A DNA stretch of 64,000 nt, from assembly GCA_947374535.1 (NCBI GenBank), contig CANCCJ010000005.1, forward strand, positions 1 to 64,000, given 5' to 3'. Each line of letters opens with the position of its first letter. Positions within the stretch are counted from its first letter, which is position 1. Made by a program: the position numbers and the translations under genes. The stretch is from Comamonadaceae bacterium. Lineage in GTDB: Bacteria; Pseudomonadota; Gammaproteobacteria; Burkholderiales; Burkholderiaceae. Shown one piece after another: positions 9,653 through 18,672 of the stretch. The notes below the pieces were generated by a model. The model was given only the letters and a program-made list of their open reading frames with translations, was not told the DNA's origin and did not search any database.

Positions 9653-10687
9653 ATGAAATCTCGCTTCCTCAAAGTTGCCGCTGCTGCGTTGACCGCTGTG
9701 GCGCTTAGCCCTGCTGTGATGGCACAAGAGGTGACACTCAAAGTGCACCACTTCTTGCCAGCCTCGTCGTTTGCGCAAACTTTGTTCATCCAACCTTGGT
9801 GCGATCGCATCGCCAAAGAGTCGAACAACCGCATGAAGTGCCAAATCTATCCATCCATGCAATTGGGTGGTTCGCCCCCTCAGTTGTTTGAACAAGTGCG
9901 CGATGGCGTGGCTGATGTGATTTGGACATTGCCTGGCTACACAGCTGGCCGCTTCCCATCCATCGAGGTGTTTGAACTGCCCTTCATGATGCAAAGTCCC
10001 GAAGCCACCAGCAAAGCGCTGTGGGACTATGTGGAGCAATACGACAAAGCCGAATTCAAAGACGTCAAGCCTTTGGCCTTCCATGTGCACGGCGACGGTG
10101 TGTTTCACATGACCAACAAGCCCATTCGCACAGCGGCTGACTTGAAAGGTTTGAAGTTGCGCGCACCAACACGCATGACCAACAAGTTCATCGCGTTGCT
10201 TGGCGGCACGCCCGTGAGCATGCCAGTGCCACAAGTGGGTGATGCATTGGCCAAAGGCGTGATCGATGGCGCTGTGGTGCCTTACGAAGTGGTGCCTGCT
10301 GTGAAGATTCAAGAGTTGGTGAAATTCCACTCTGAGACTGACCCGGCTGAACCCGCGTTCTACACGGCGACATTCATTTTCGCGATGAACCAAGCCAAGT
10401 ACGACGCATTGCCTGCGGACTTGAAGAAAGTGATTGATCACAACAGCGGTCAAGCGCTGTCGGGTCTGGCTGGTAAAGCGTTCTTGCAAGCCGATATGGA
10501 AGGCAAGAAAACAACGGTCAAAAACACTACCAACGTGATTCCAAAAGCTGAGTTGGAAAACTGGAAAAAGATCGGGCAACCTTTGACCGATGCTTGGGTG
10601 GCTGATATGAACGCCAAAGGCAAAAACGGCAAAGAAATGTTGGAAGGTGCCAAAGCACTGATTGCCAAATACGCTGCTGGCAAGTAA
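9653..10687 (+). CDS. TRAP transporter substrate-binding protein (DctP family)
   Basis: A 344-residue periplasmic protein started at ATG 9653 behind CGGAGAC. A Sec signal peptide (AAAALTAVALSPAVMAQE) is cut after about residue 23. The DctP pattern is clear: VTLKVHHFLPASSFAQTLFIQPW, the mid-protein LKGLKLRAPT block that holds the carboxylate-binding arginine, and VIDGAVVPYEVVPA. It captures an organic anion, probably an aromatic carboxylate given the pobA neighbour. It ends the operon, followed by a strong terminator. Confidence 0.9.
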   Translation: MKSRFLKVAAAALTAVALSPAVMAQEVTLKVHHFLPASSFAQTLFIQPWCDRIAKESNNRMKCQIYPSMQLGGSPPQLFEQVRDGVADVIWTLPGYTAGRFPSIEVFELPFMMQSPEATSKALWDYVEQYDKAEFKDVKPLAFHVHGDGVFHMTNKPIRTAADLKGLKLRAPTRMTNKFIALLGGTPVSMPVPQVGDALAKGVIDGAVVPYEVVPAVKIQELVKFHSETDPAEPAFYTATFIFAMNQAKYDALPADLKKVIDHNSGQALSGLAGKAFLQADMEGKKTTVKNTTNVIPKAELENWKKIGQPLTDAWVADMNAKGKNGKEMLEGAKALIAKYAAGK

Positions 10688-10707
10688 ACCGTCTCTCGCA
10701 TGACAAG

Positions 10708-10735
10708 GGGGCCGCCATGTTGCGGCCCCTTTTTT
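10708..10735 (+). terminator. Intrinsic terminator after the TRAP operon
   Basis: A perfect 8-bp stem (GGGGCCGC / GCGGCCCC) with loop CATGTT is followed by six T. It lies 20 bases after the binding-protein stop and before the convergent Hsp70-like gene. Confidence 0.9.
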
Positions 10736-10752
10736 CGTCTGTGTCGCGGGTT

Positions 10753-12027
10753 TCAGTGCTGGCTGTAAACCAACCCCGAAGCCACGCCGCCAAACAAATC
10801 ACCCTCCACCAAAGGTACCCCGACAAACTCCGTTTGCAGCGCCTCTTGAAACGTGCGCAGTGCTGATGAACCGCCGGTGAGGTAAATCGCGTCAGGTTTG
10901 CCGTGTGTCAGCCCCGCGCGATGCACACATTCGCGAGCGCAGGACACAGTGTTGGCCAGCAGCTGCGCCAAGTGGCTGTGCAAGTCGGCGCTACCAAGTG
11001 CTGCGGCTAAGTTGGGTTCTACGTACGAGAGGTCAATGCGCGTGTTGCCATTGATTTGTGAGCAGCGAATTTTGGCTTGCTCCACATCGTGGGCCATGTG
11101 GTGGCCGTAGCGTTCGTTCAACACAGTCATCAAGCGCGCGTGTAACTTGCCATCGGTGTAGTTGGGTTGCAGTGCTTTGGCTTGGGCGAGGGCCTTGGGT
11201 TGGTATTGCCAGTTGATCAAGTGCCAAGTGGACAAATCAAAGAACACGCGGTTGGGTACTTCACGGTTTTGCGGACCGATGTGGCCGTAGCCCAACAAAG
11301 GCATGACTTGGCCCAAGCTCAGCTTTTGGTCAAAGTCGGTGCCGCCAATGTGCACGCCGGTGGTGGCCAGCACATCGTCCGCTCGATGGTGCTTGTGCAT
11401 GCGCTTTGGCCCCAAGCGCACCACGGTGAAGTCTGAGGTGCCGCCGCCAATGTCGGCGACCAGCACGGTGTTTTCTTGGGTCAGGCGGCGCTCGTAGTCC
11501 AGCGCCGCAGCGATGGGCTCAAACTGAAACGCAATGTCTTTGAACCCGACTGCCTCAGCGGCTAGACGCAGTGAATTTTCAGCTTGTGTGTCACGCTCGG
11601 CATCGTCATCCACAAAGTGCACTGGGCGGCCCATGACCACGCGGGTAGGGGCGGTGCCCAAGTGTCGGGTGGCCCGCTCACGCAAGGTGGAAAGATACGT
11701 GGTGATGATGTCGGAGAAGTTCACCAGCTGGTTGTTGATGAGCGTGGTTTCCATCAGCAGCGGGCTGCCCAGCAAGCTTTTGAGCGAGCGCATCAAGCGG
11801 CCTTCGGTGCCTTCTAGGTAGTGTGCGATGGCCGCGCGTCCAAAGTGTGTGCTGCCTTCCTCGGCGTTGTAAAACACCGCGGTGGGCATGGCCAGCGCAT
11901 CGCCTTCTAGCGGGATCAGTTGGGCTGCGCCTTGTGGTGTGGCCCAAGCGATGGCCGAATTGGAGGTGCCGAAATCAATGCCTAAGGTGCCAAGGTTTCC
12001 TTGGGCACTTTGTGTTGCAACTGTCAT
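10753..12027 (-). CDS. Hsp70-family protein (YegD-like chaperone)
   Basis: A 424-residue ATPase-domain protein. The actin/Hsp70 phosphate loops are present: LGIDFGTSNSAIAWA near residue 14, VLVADIGGGTSDFTVVRLG near 190, and IYLTGGSSALRTFQEAL near 385. The substrate-binding lid of DnaK is absent, and the length fits YegD. Family members bind ATP and are presumed chaperones, but their clients are unknown. It ends close to the TRAP terminator and starts 9 bases from the yebC stop, on the same strand, so it may be the last gene of that transcript. Confidence 0.85.
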   Translation of the reverse strand: MTVATQSAQGNLGTLGIDFGTSNSAIAWATPQGAAQLIPLEGDALAMPTAVFYNAEEGSTHFGRAAIAHYLEGTEGRLMRSLKSLLGSPLLMETTLINNQLVNFSDIITTYLSTLRERATRHLGTAPTRVVMGRPVHFVDDDAERDTQAENSLRLAAEAVGFKDIAFQFEPIAAALDYERRLTQENTVLVADIGGGTSDFTVVRLGPKRMHKHHRADDVLATTGVHIGGTDFDQKLSLGQVMPLLGYGHIGPQNREVPNRVFFDLSTWHLINWQYQPKALAQAKALQPNYTDGKLHARLMTVLNERYGHHMAHDVEQAKIRCSQINGNTRIDLSYVEPNLAAALGSADLHSHLAQLLANTVSCARECVHRAGLTHGKPDAIYLTGGSSALRTFQEALQTEFVGVPLVEGDLFGGVASGLVYSQH

Positions 12028-12035
12028 CTGCGAAG

Positions 12036-12746
12036 TTAACCTGCCAGCCCCACGTAAACGTTTTGCACATCGTCGTTGTCGTCAATCGCGGATAGAAAAG
12101 CTTCTACTTCTTCTAAGTCTGCTGCGCTCAAGGTCGTCGGGTCCACAGGGTTCTTGGGTTTGTAGCCGAGCTTGGCCGACAACACGTTGAAGCCGTGGGC
12201 TGGCAAGGCGCGGCTCACGAGGTCGAGGTCAGTGGGGTCGGTGATGAACACCGAGGTGCCTTCGTCGCCCGCTTCAAAGTCTTGTGCGCCGGCTTCGATG
12301 GCCGCCATTTCAGCGTCAGCATCAGGGGACGTGGGTTCGGCTTCAATCAAACCAATGTGGTCAAAGTCCCATGACACCGAGCCAGAGGTCCCGAGCTGCC
12401 CTTTACGAAACAGCACGCGCATTTCTGGCGCCGTGCGGTTGACGTTGTCGGTCAAGCATTCGACCATGACCGCCACTTGGTGCGGGGCGTAGCCTTCGTA
12501 AATCACGCGTTCAAACTGAACGGATTCACCGGTCAGTCCCGCCCCTTTTTTGATGGCTCGGTCGAGCGTGTCTTTGGGCATAGACACCTTGCGAGCTTGC
12601 TCCATCACCATGCGCAAGCGTGCGTTGGCTGCAGGGTCTGCACCGTTGCGCGCGGCGACCATGATGTCCTTGGCGAGTTTGCTAAAGACGCGGCCCTTGG
12701 CGTTGGCTGCTAAGTCTTTGCCTTTGGCTTTCCATTGAGCGCCCAT
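12036..12746 (-). CDS. YebC/PmpR family protein
   Basis: A 236-residue protein beginning [20 protein letters not shown], close to the YebC/TACO1 family start (MAGHSKWANIKHRK in others). The conserved blocks are seen: [37 protein letters not shown], and [28 protein letters not shown]. The family was described as DNA-binding regulators and more recently as factors that ease ribosome stalling; the exact role is debated. The acidic second half is typical. It sits among housekeeping genes on the minus strand. Confidence 0.9.
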   Translation of the reverse strand: MGAQWKAKGKDLAANAKGRVFSKLAKDIMVAARNGADPAANARLRMVMEQARKVSMPKDTLDRAIKKGAGLTGESVQFERVIYEGYAPHQVAVMVECLTDNVNRTAPEMRVLFRKGQLGTSGSVSWDFDHIGLIEAEPTSPDADAEMAAIEAGAQDFEAGDEGTSVFITDPTDLDLVSRALPAHGFNVLSAKLGYKPKNPVDPTTLSAADLEEVEAFLSAIDDNDDVQNVYVGLAG

Positions 12747-12777
12747 GTGTTGTTTCCTTTATGTGTGTGTGGTGTTG

Positions 12778-13182
12778 TTAGTGATCGGTACTCGCGCTCC
12801 AGCGCTCGTTCCATGCGTGTTCAATTTGGCGGCGGTCGCGCTTGGTGGGCCGACCGTGTTCAATGCTGTGTGCGGGCTCAGAGGCCAAGCGGTTTTGCTC
12901 GGCTTGTTTGGTACGCTGCGCGATGCTCTCAGGCGTTTCTGCGTACAGCAACTGCGCCACGGGTGCTGGCCCGCGTGCTGTGCTGATGCCTTGCACGACG
13001 ACGGTTTTGGTCACATTACCTTGACGCACGGTCAGGGTGTCGCCCACTTTGACTTCGCGAGCGGGCTTGACGTCTTGCCCGTTAATTTGCACACGGTGTT
13101 TGGTGACTTCATCACACGCAAGGCTGCGTGTTTTGTAAAAGCGAGCGGCCCGAAGCCACTTGTCGATGCGCAGGCTGTCCAT
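12778..13182 (-). CDS. hslR: S4-domain RNA-binding protein, Hsp15 type
   Basis: A 134-residue basic protein with an S4 domain at the N-terminus (SLRIDKWLRAARFYKTRSLACDEVTKHRVQINGQDVKPAREVKVGDTLTV), as in heat shock protein 15. Hsp15 binds 50S subunits carrying nascent chains and helps to recycle them. The C-terminus is a basic tail (RPTKRDRRQIEHAW), also typical. Its ATG overlaps the stop of the upstream dehalogenase gene by one base (TGATG), so the two are translationally coupled. Confidence 0.85.
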   Translation of the reverse strand: MDSLRIDKWLRAARFYKTRSLACDEVTKHRVQINGQDVKPAREVKVGDTLTVRQGNVTKTVVVQGISTARGPAPVAQLLYAETPESIAQRTKQAEQNRLASEPAHSIEHGRPTKRDRRQIEHAWNERWSASTDH

Positions 13183-13877
13183 CAGTGGGTCAACACGTCC
13201 AGCACGTGTGTCAGATCGTGGCCGGTGTAGCTGGGCTTGGGGCCGATGGTTTCAAACGGCAAGTGTTGACGATTGACCCACACGCAAGTGAAACCAAACC
13301 AAGTGGCTCCCAAAGCATCCCAGCCGTTGCTAGAGACAAACAAAATGTCTTCGGTCTTGGCAGGAATGGTTTGCTGTACCAAGCCGTAGGCCTCGGGCGA
13401 TGTTTTAAATAAACGAATGGGGTCTACGGAGATGACGTGGTCAATCAAGTCGGTCATGCCTGCATTGGTCACTGCGGTGTTGAGCATGTCAATGCTTCCG
13501 TTGGAGAGAATGGCGGTGGTGATGCCGCGTTGCTTCAAGCTTTGCAGTACGCCCACATTTTCAGCAAACGGTGTGAGCTTGGCGTATTGGCCCATCAAGG
13601 CGGCGATGTGTTCGGGCTTGGCGTCGAGCTTGAAACGCTCTAGCGTGTAGAGCAAGGCGCTGCGGGTGATGTCCCAAAACGATTGGTAGTGTCGACTGCC
13701 TTGCGTACCGTGCGGGTCAGACATCGTGATGAGCCGCGTGTAGTCAATTTGCTTGTCGCGCCACAGCACCGAGATGGCTGCGCCTTGGCCTGGGTACAGC
13801 TGCTCGGCCAATGCGCCGATGGAATAGACATCGAACAACGTGCCATAGGCATCGAACACAACCGCTTGGATGGCCAT
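13182..13877 (-). CDS. Haloacid dehalogenase, type II (HAD superfamily)
   Basis: A 231-residue HAD hydrolase when started at ATG 13877, which has GAGGA ahead; the frame to 13907 is longer by ten non-family residues and would overlap queD. The nucleophile is D9 in VVFDAYGTLFDVYS, motif II is ILSNGSIDML, and the type II signature SSNGWDALGATWFGF carries the metal-binding aspartate. Type II L-2-haloacid dehalogenases turn 2-haloacids into 2-hydroxyacids with inversion; natural substrates in many bacteria are unknown. It begins 2 bases after the queD stop and overlaps hslR by one base. Confidence 0.88.
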   Translation of the reverse strand: MAIQAVVFDAYGTLFDVYSIGALAEQLYPGQGAAISVLWRDKQIDYTRLITMSDPHGTQGSRHYQSFWDITRSALLYTLERFKLDAKPEHIAALMGQYAKLTPFAENVGVLQSLKQRGITTAILSNGSIDMLNTAVTNAGMTDLIDHVISVDPIRLFKTSPEAYGLVQQTIPAKTEDILFVSSNGWDALGATWFGFTCVWVNRQHLPFETIGPKPSYTGHDLTHVLDVLTH

Positions 13878-13879
13878 AC

Positions 13880-14251
13880 TCAGTCCTCGTTTGGCAACAG
13901 GCAGCACTTGTCGCCACTGGCGGGACGCTCAATCGTGATGCGGTGGATATTGGGCAACGCGCTTTTGAGGTCGTTGTAGATGAAGCTGCAGAGGTTTTCC
14001 AGCGTAGCGGGGCCAATGCCCGGCACTTCGTCGAGGAAATGGTGGTCCAGCTTTTCGCGCACTTTGTCTACTTCTTGGCGCAAGAAACCGAGGTCCATCA
14101 TCATGCCGGACTCGGGGTCTGGTTTGCCTGCAATCGTCACTTCAGCGTGATAGGTGTGGCCGTGGATGCGCAGACTACCCGCCGCATCAATTTTTCTGCG
14201 CAGGGTGTGGGCAGCTTCAAAGTAGAAGCGTTGGCTGAGTTCAAATGTCAT
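13880..14251 (-). CDS. queD: 6-carboxytetrahydropterin synthase-like protein (QueD family)
   Basis: A 123-residue PTPS-fold protein. The zinc ligands are H15 (YFEAAHTL), H30 and H32 (RIHGHTY), and LDHHFLDEV and TIERPASGDKC match QueD. In E. coli QueD the catalytic cysteine lies four residues before the first HGH histidine (CxxxHGH); here that place is S26 (SLRIHGH). The protein may use another residue, or may be a subfamily in which serine is normal. QueD makes 6-carboxy-tetrahydropterin from dihydroneopterin triphosphate for queuosine synthesis. Its ATG overlaps the queE stop by four bases, which supports the pathway role. Confidence 0.85.
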   Translation of the reverse strand: MTFELSQRFYFEAAHTLRRKIDAAGSLRIHGHTYHAEVTIAGKPDPESGMMMDLGFLRQEVDKVREKLDHHFLDEVPGIGPATLENLCSFIYNDLKSALPNIHRITIERPASGDKCCLLPNED

Positions 14252-14883
14252 CGGATACCAATCAACTTGTGGGTTTGCACGCTCAAACGCCAGCGCGGGT
14301 TAGCTTGGCAATAGGCCACGGCAGCGGCGGTGTTGGCCGCAGCATGCGGACCGTCCATGGGTTGCAAATAAAAGTGCGTGAAGTTCAACGTCTCAAACAT
14401 CGCGGGCTCGGCACCCACTTGCGGAAACACGAGCTTGAGTTCTTGACCCGCGTTGACCACGCGTTGGCTGCCGGCTTTGGGGCTCATGCACAGCCAGTCG
14501 ATGCCTTCGGGGGCTAGCACGGTGCCGTTGGTTTCTACCGCAATGCGAAAGTTCAGAGCGTGCAGGGCATCGACCAAAGCTTGGTCCACTTGCAGCAGCG
14601 GCTCGCCGCCGGTCAGCACCACAAAGCGGTGTGCCGTGTCGGTGGAAGGCCAAAAGCTGGCAATGGCAGCCGCCAGCGATTCGGCGCTGCCAAACTTGCC
14701 GCCATGCGTGCCGTCGGTACCCACAAAGTCGGTGTCGCAGAACTGGCAAATGGCCGAGCTACGGTCCTCCTCGCGGCCGCTCCACAGGTTGCAGCCGGCA
14801 AAACGGCAAAACACGGCGGGTTGCCCTGCATTGGCGCCTTCACCTTGCAAGGTGTAGAACATTTCTTTCACGCTGTATGTCAT
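14248..14883 (-). CDS. queE: 7-carboxy-7-deazaguanine synthase (radical SAM)
   Basis: A 211-residue radical SAM enzyme that converts 6-carboxy-tetrahydropterin to 7-carboxy-7-deazaguanine in the queuosine pathway. The N-terminus has FYTLQGEGANAGQPAVFCRF. The 4Fe-4S cysteines are C31, C46 and C49, a CX14CX2C spacing instead of the classic CX3CX2C; this variant is known for Burkholderia QueE. Further on, RFVVLTGGEPLLQ is the GGE motif for SAM binding. It is translationally coupled to queD. No preQ1-type leader is visible ahead of it. queC and queF are not in the window. Confidence 0.92.
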   Translation of the reverse strand: MTYSVKEMFYTLQGEGANAGQPAVFCRFAGCNLWSGREEDRSSAICQFCDTDFVGTDGTHGGKFGSAESLAAAIASFWPSTDTAHRFVVLTGGEPLLQVDQALVDALHALNFRIAVETNGTVLAPEGIDWLCMSPKAGSQRVVNAGQELKLVFPQVGAEPAMFETLNFTHFYLQPMDGPHAAANTAAAVAYCQANPRWRLSVQTHKLIGIR

Positions 14884-14936
14884 GCCGCTATTTTCGCAGC
14901 AAGTTACATGTCACCTTTTTATGGGTCAATTGAGGC

Positions 14937-15677
14937 ATGACAAACCTTGCACACAACCTTTCCAAGACGTTGGCCCCGACCGGTGAACTGCGTGTCGCCA
15001 TCAACGTGGGTAACCCCATTCTGGCCCGCCGCCACCCTGACACAGGGGCGCCCGAGGGCGTGTCAATTGACTTGGCCACCCAGCTAGCCCAGCGCTTAGG
15101 CCGGCCCTTGAAGCTGGTGGTGTTTGAAGCCGCTAGCAAATCGGTGGACGCCTTGGCCAACGATGTGGCCGACGTGGGCTTTTTTGCCATCGATCCTCTG
15201 CGCGGCGAGGCCATTGCCTTTACCGCGCCTTATGTGTTGATTGAGGGCGCGTATTTGGTCAAGCAAGACTCGCCTTTACGCAGCAACGAGGAGGTGGATC
15301 GTGTAGGACACACCATCGTGGTGGGCAAGGGCAGCGCCTACGATTTGTACTTGAGCCGCGAAATCAAGCAGGCGCAGTTGGTGCGAAGCCCCACGTCGCC
15401 CGAGGTGGTGAGTTTCTTTTTAGAGCATGGCCACGAGGTGGCAGCGGGTGTCAAGCCCCAGCTGGAAGCCGAGCTGCCCCGCCGACCTGGCTTGCGCATG
15501 CTGCCGGGCCACTTCATGGTGATTTCACAGGCCATGGGTTTGCCCAAAAACCGTGGCCCCCAAGCCGCTGCCTACTTGCACCAGTTCGTTGAAGACATGA
15601 AAGCTTCGGGTGAGGTGGCTGGAGCCATGGCCCGCCACCACATCGAGGGTGCGACACTAGCCCCTTTGGCCAGTTAA
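14937..15677 (+). CDS. Solute-binding-protein family 3 fold, without signal peptide
   Basis: A 246-residue protein with the amino-acid-binding-protein fold: LRVAINVGNPILARR, GVSIDLATQLAQRLGRPLKLVVFEAASKSVDAL, DVADVGFFAIDPLRGEAIAFTAPYVLIEGAYLV. Normally such proteins are exported. Here the N-terminus is MTNLAHNLSKTLAPTGELRVAI with no hydrophobic core, and an in-frame TGA at 14931-14933, two codons upstream, rules out a longer form. It therefore looks cytoplasmic. No transporter permease or ATPase gene is adjacent. Possible roles are a cytosolic amino acid sensor or an enzyme of cyclohexadienyl-dehydratase type; I cannot choose. It is divergent from queE. Confidence 0.7.
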   Translation: MTNLAHNLSKTLAPTGELRVAINVGNPILARRHPDTGAPEGVSIDLATQLAQRLGRPLKLVVFEAASKSVDALANDVADVGFFAIDPLRGEAIAFTAPYVLIEGAYLVKQDSPLRSNEEVDRVGHTIVVGKGSAYDLYLSREIKQAQLVRSPTSPEVVSFFLEHGHEVAAGVKPQLEAELPRRPGLRMLPGHFMVISQAMGLPKNRGPQAAAYLHQFVEDMKASGEVAGAMARHHIEGATLAPLAS

Positions 15678-15693
15678 CAAAGGGATTGAGACG

Positions 15694-16341
15694 ATGGACG
15701 TCTTGACAACGCAAACCCTGTCAGGGGTGCAGACGGGTATTGAAGTGGCAGGCACGGTGGCTTTCGCCCTGTCTGGTGTGATGGAAGCGGCGCGCAAAAA
15801 ACTTGATGCTGTGGGCGTGTGCGCGGTGGCCAGCGTGGCCGCGTTTGGTGGTGGCACCCTGCGCGATGTGCTGTTGGACCGCCGCCCTTTGTTTTGGATT
15901 GAACAATCTTGGTACTTGTGGTCAGTGCTGGCGCTGTGCTTGGCCGCCATGCTTTTGATGCGTGCCAAACATTTCAAACCCACCGAAAGATCCATGCAGT
16001 GGCCTGATGCCCTAGGCTTGGGTCTGTTTGCTGCCAGCGGCACACAGATTGCACTGGGCATGCAAATGCCCGCCCTCATTGCGGTGTTGATGGGCGTCAT
16101 CACCGCCACCTTTGGCGGTGTGCTGCGCGACATCGTGTGCAACGAAATTCCCACCGCTTTTCACGATCACCATCCCTACGCCGTGTGTGCATTTGCAGGG
16201 GGCTGGGTGGTGGTGGTTTTGCACCTCTTGGGCTTTGACCCAAACACGGTGGTAGCGATTGGCGCGGCCACTGTCACGCTGCTGCGCTTGTCTGCATTAC
16301 GATTTGAGTGGCGTTTGCCGACGTGGAAGATTGACGATTGA
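15694..16341 (+). CDS. TRIC-type cation channel family protein (YicG/UPF0126)
   Basis: A 215-residue membrane protein with seven hydrophobic segments and an internal repeat: VAFALSGVMEAARKKLDAVGVCAVASVAAFGGGTLRDVLLDR, matched later by IALGMQMPALIAVLMGVITATFGGVLRDIVCNEIP. The paired GGGTLRD and GGVLRD motifs are the mark of the bacterial TRIC/UPF0126 family, which forms trimeric potassium-permeable channels. It follows the binding-protein-like gene by 16 bases and may be co-transcribed. The gene ends at a strong bidirectional terminator. Confidence 0.88.
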   Translation: MDVLTTQTLSGVQTGIEVAGTVAFALSGVMEAARKKLDAVGVCAVASVAAFGGGTLRDVLLDRRPLFWIEQSWYLWSVLALCLAAMLLMRAKHFKPTERSMQWPDALGLGLFAASGTQIALGMQMPALIAVLMGVITATFGGVLRDIVCNEIPTAFHDHHPYAVCAFAGGWVVVVLHLLGFDPNTVVAIGAATVTLLRLSALRFEWRLPTWKIDD

Positions 16342-16357
16342 ACCCAGTGGTATGTCC

Positions 16358-16391
16358 AAAAATAAACCCGCTCGAAGCGGGTTTATTTTTG
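16358..16391. terminator. Bidirectional intrinsic terminator
   Basis: AAATAAACCCGCT and AGCGGGTTTATTT pair perfectly around the loop CGA, with A-rich and T-rich flanks on both sides. It lies between the convergent TRIC gene (ends 16341) and glxR (ends 16406) and can serve both strands. Confidence 0.9.
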
Positions 16392-16405
16392 GGTGAAGGG
16401 AGGGG

Positions 16406-17284
16406 TTATTTGCTCGCGACTTCGTGAGCCGCCATCAATTCAAGTGATTTCACCAGTGCCGAATGATCGAGTTGGCCCCAACCATTCAAGGCACACGCTT
16501 GCATGAGTTGCGCAGCAGACGCCGTTTGTGGCAACGACACGCCAATCGCTTTAGCGCCATTAAGCGCCAAGGCCAAATCCTTTTGGTGCAAGGCAATGCG
16601 AAAGCCTGGGTCAAAGGTGCGCTTGATCATGCGCTCGCCATGTACTTCCAAAATACGGCTGGAGGCAAAACCGCCCATCAAGGCGGCACGCACTTTGGCT
16701 GGGTCTGCACCGGCTTTGCTGGCAAAGAGCAAGGCTTCACCCACGGCGGCAATGTTCAAGGCCACGATGATTTGGTTGGCTACCTTGGTGGTTTGACCAT
16801 CACCATTGCCGCCCACCAAGGTGATGTTTTTGCCCATCAAGTCAAACAACGGTTTGACGGTGTTGAAGGTGCCTTCTGAGCCGCCCACCATGATGGTGAG
16901 GCTGGCCGCTTTGGCTCCCACTTCACCACCAGACACGGGCGCATCCAAGTACTCGCACCCCAAGACATTGATTTTTTGGGCGAAGGTTTTGGTATCCATG
17001 GGCGAGATCGAGCTCATATCGACCACGGTCTTGCCTGGACTCAAACCTTCGGTGACGCCATCTTTACCAAACAACACGGCTTCGACATCAGGCGTGTCGG
17101 GCAGCATCAAGAAGATGATGTCTGCTTGTCGCGCCACGTCTGCATTGGTGGCGCACACATGGGCTGCATTGAGCGCTTCTGGCACCTTGCTGCGTGTGCG
17201 CACAAACATCTCGTGACCCGCGGTGAGCAGGTGTTGCGCCATCGGTGTACCCATGATGCCCAGGCCAATAAATCCAATTTTCAT
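16406..17284 (-). CDS. glxR: 2-hydroxy-3-oxopropionate (tartronate semialdehyde) reductase
   Basis: A 292-residue beta-hydroxyacid dehydrogenase. The NAD(P) motif is IGFIGLGIMGTPMAQHL at the N-terminus, the substrate-binding DAPVSGGEVGAKAASLTIMVGG block is near 120-140, and the catalytic lysine lies in GGNGDGQTTKVANQI (K near 170). GarR/GlxR reduces tartronate semialdehyde to D-glycerate. It is the last gene of the hexarate cluster on the minus strand, 29 bases after gudD. In the aldolase branch of glucarate and galactarate breakdown this enzyme follows cleavage of 5-keto-4-deoxyglucarate, which fits the context. Confidence 0.88.
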   Translation of the reverse strand: MKIGFIGLGIMGTPMAQHLLTAGHEMFVRTRSKVPEALNAAHVCATNADVARQADIIFLMLPDTPDVEAVLFGKDGVTEGLSPGKTVVDMSSISPMDTKTFAQKINVLGCEYLDAPVSGGEVGAKAASLTIMVGGSEGTFNTVKPLFDLMGKNITLVGGNGDGQTTKVANQIIVALNIAAVGEALLFASKAGADPAKVRAALMGGFASSRILEVHGERMIKRTFDPGFRIALHQKDLALALNGAKAIGVSLPQTASAAQLMQACALNGWGQLDHSALVKSLELMAAHEVASK

Positions 17285-17312
17285 TTTTCTTCCTACTTAT
17301 TTTTTCAAAAAA

Positions 17313-18644
17313 TTAACGCACCATGCAGGGACGTTTGTGGTCAAACTTCCAACCAGGGATGAGGTATTGCATGGCCATTGCGTCATCGCGGGCGCCCAGT
17401 CCATGTTGCAAATAAAGCTGATGTGCTTTTTCAACCGCCACCATGTCAAGCTCAATGCCCAAGCCCGGTTTCTTTGGGACTTCCACGTGGCCGTTGACGA
17501 TTTGCAATGGCTCTTTGGTGAGGCCTTGGCCGTCTTGCCAAATCCAGTGGGTGTCGATGGCGGTGACTTTTCCGGGCGCTGCTGCTGCCACGTGCGTGAA
17601 CATGGCGAGCGAGACATCAAAGTGGTTGTTCGAATGTGAGCCCCAAGTCAGACCCCAATCGCGGCAGGTTTGCGCCACGCGGACTGAGCCCGCCATGGTC
17701 CAAAAGTGCGGGTCGGCCAAGGGAATGTCCACGCTTTGCAGCGACAGCGAATGCACCATTTGTCGCCAATCGGTGGCGACCATGTTGGTGGCGGTGGGCA
17801 AGCCCGTTTCGCGACGGAACTCGGCCATCACTTCGCGCCCGCTGAAGCCCTCTTCGGCGCCGCACGGGTCTTCTGCATAGGCCACCACGCCGCGCAGATC
17901 GCGCATCAAGCGCACAGCATCTTTCAACAGCCAACCGCCGTTGGGGTCCAGCGTGACACGTGCTTGAGGAAAGCGTTGGTGCAGGGCGGTGACAGCTTCA
18001 ATTTCTGCCTCGCCAGCGAGAACGCCGCCTTTGAGTTTGAAGTCGTTGAAGCCATATTTCTCACGCGCCGCTTCGGCCAAACGGACCACCGATTCGGGGG
18101 TCATGGCTTTTTCATTGCGAAGACGGAACCATGCGTTGTCAGCCTCGTGCTCGGTGCGATAGGGCAGGTCGGTTTGCGTGCGGTCGCCGATGAAAAACAG
18201 GTAGCCCAGCATCTCGACCGAGCTGCGTTGTTGGCCTTCGCCCAAGAGCGCCGCCACGGGGACATGGAGGTGTTGGCCGAGCAAGTCGAGCAAGGCTGAT
18301 TCCACGGCAGTGATGGCATGGATGGTGGTGCGCAAGTCAAAGGTTTGCAAACCACGACCGCCTGAGTCGCGGTCAGCAAAGCGTGTGCGTAGGGTGTTGA
18401 GCACGGCTTGCACATTGCCAATGCTTTGGCCAACTACCAACTCGGTGGCGTCTTCTAAGGTGGCGCGAATTTTTTCGCCGCCTGGTACCTCGCCAATGCC
18501 AGTGCGTCCAGCGTTGTCGGTGAGGATGAGCAAGTTGCGTGTGAAGAAGGCGCCGTGCGCGCCAGAAAGGTTCATCAGCATGCTGTCATGGCCCGCAACG
18601 GGGATGACGCGCAACTGGGTGATCACAGGAGAATGGTGAGGCAT
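17313..18644 (-). CDS. gudD: Glucarate dehydratase
   Basis: A 443-residue enolase-superfamily enzyme when started at ATG 18644; the longer frame to 18701 would overlap the upstream gene. It dehydrates D-glucarate to 5-keto-4-deoxyglucarate. Family marks are present: the N-terminal [29 protein letters not shown], the KxK-type base in [10 protein letters not shown], metal ligands in VTLDPNGGW and [18 protein letters not shown], and the His/Asp end [21 protein letters not shown] segment ([11 protein letters not shown]). It sits between a Bug receptor and glxR in the hexarate operon. Confidence 0.92.
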   Translation of the reverse strand: MPHHSPVITQLRVIPVAGHDSMLMNLSGAHGAFFTRNLLILTDNAGRTGIGEVPGGEKIRATLEDATELVVGQSIGNVQAVLNTLRTRFADRDSGGRGLQTFDLRTTIHAITAVESALLDLLGQHLHVPVAALLGEGQQRSSVEMLGYLFFIGDRTQTDLPYRTEHEADNAWFRLRNEKAMTPESVVRLAEAAREKYGFNDFKLKGGVLAGEAEIEAVTALHQRFPQARVTLDPNGGWLLKDAVRLMRDLRGVVAYAEDPCGAEEGFSGREVMAEFRRETGLPTATNMVATDWRQMVHSLSLQSVDIPLADPHFWTMAGSVRVAQTCRDWGLTWGSHSNNHFDVSLAMFTHVAAAAPGKVTAIDTHWIWQDGQGLTKEPLQIVNGHVEVPKKPGLGIELDMVAVEKAHQLYLQHGLGARDDAMAMQYLIPGWKFDHKRPCMVR

Positions 18645-18672
18645 GTTGTGTTGCTTGTGTGGCGTGTGGGGT

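Noticed and set aside
9626..10579. A 317-codon open frame on the minus strand
   Set aside because: It is antisense to the TRAP binding-protein gene, is rich in His and Arg, and shows no domain.
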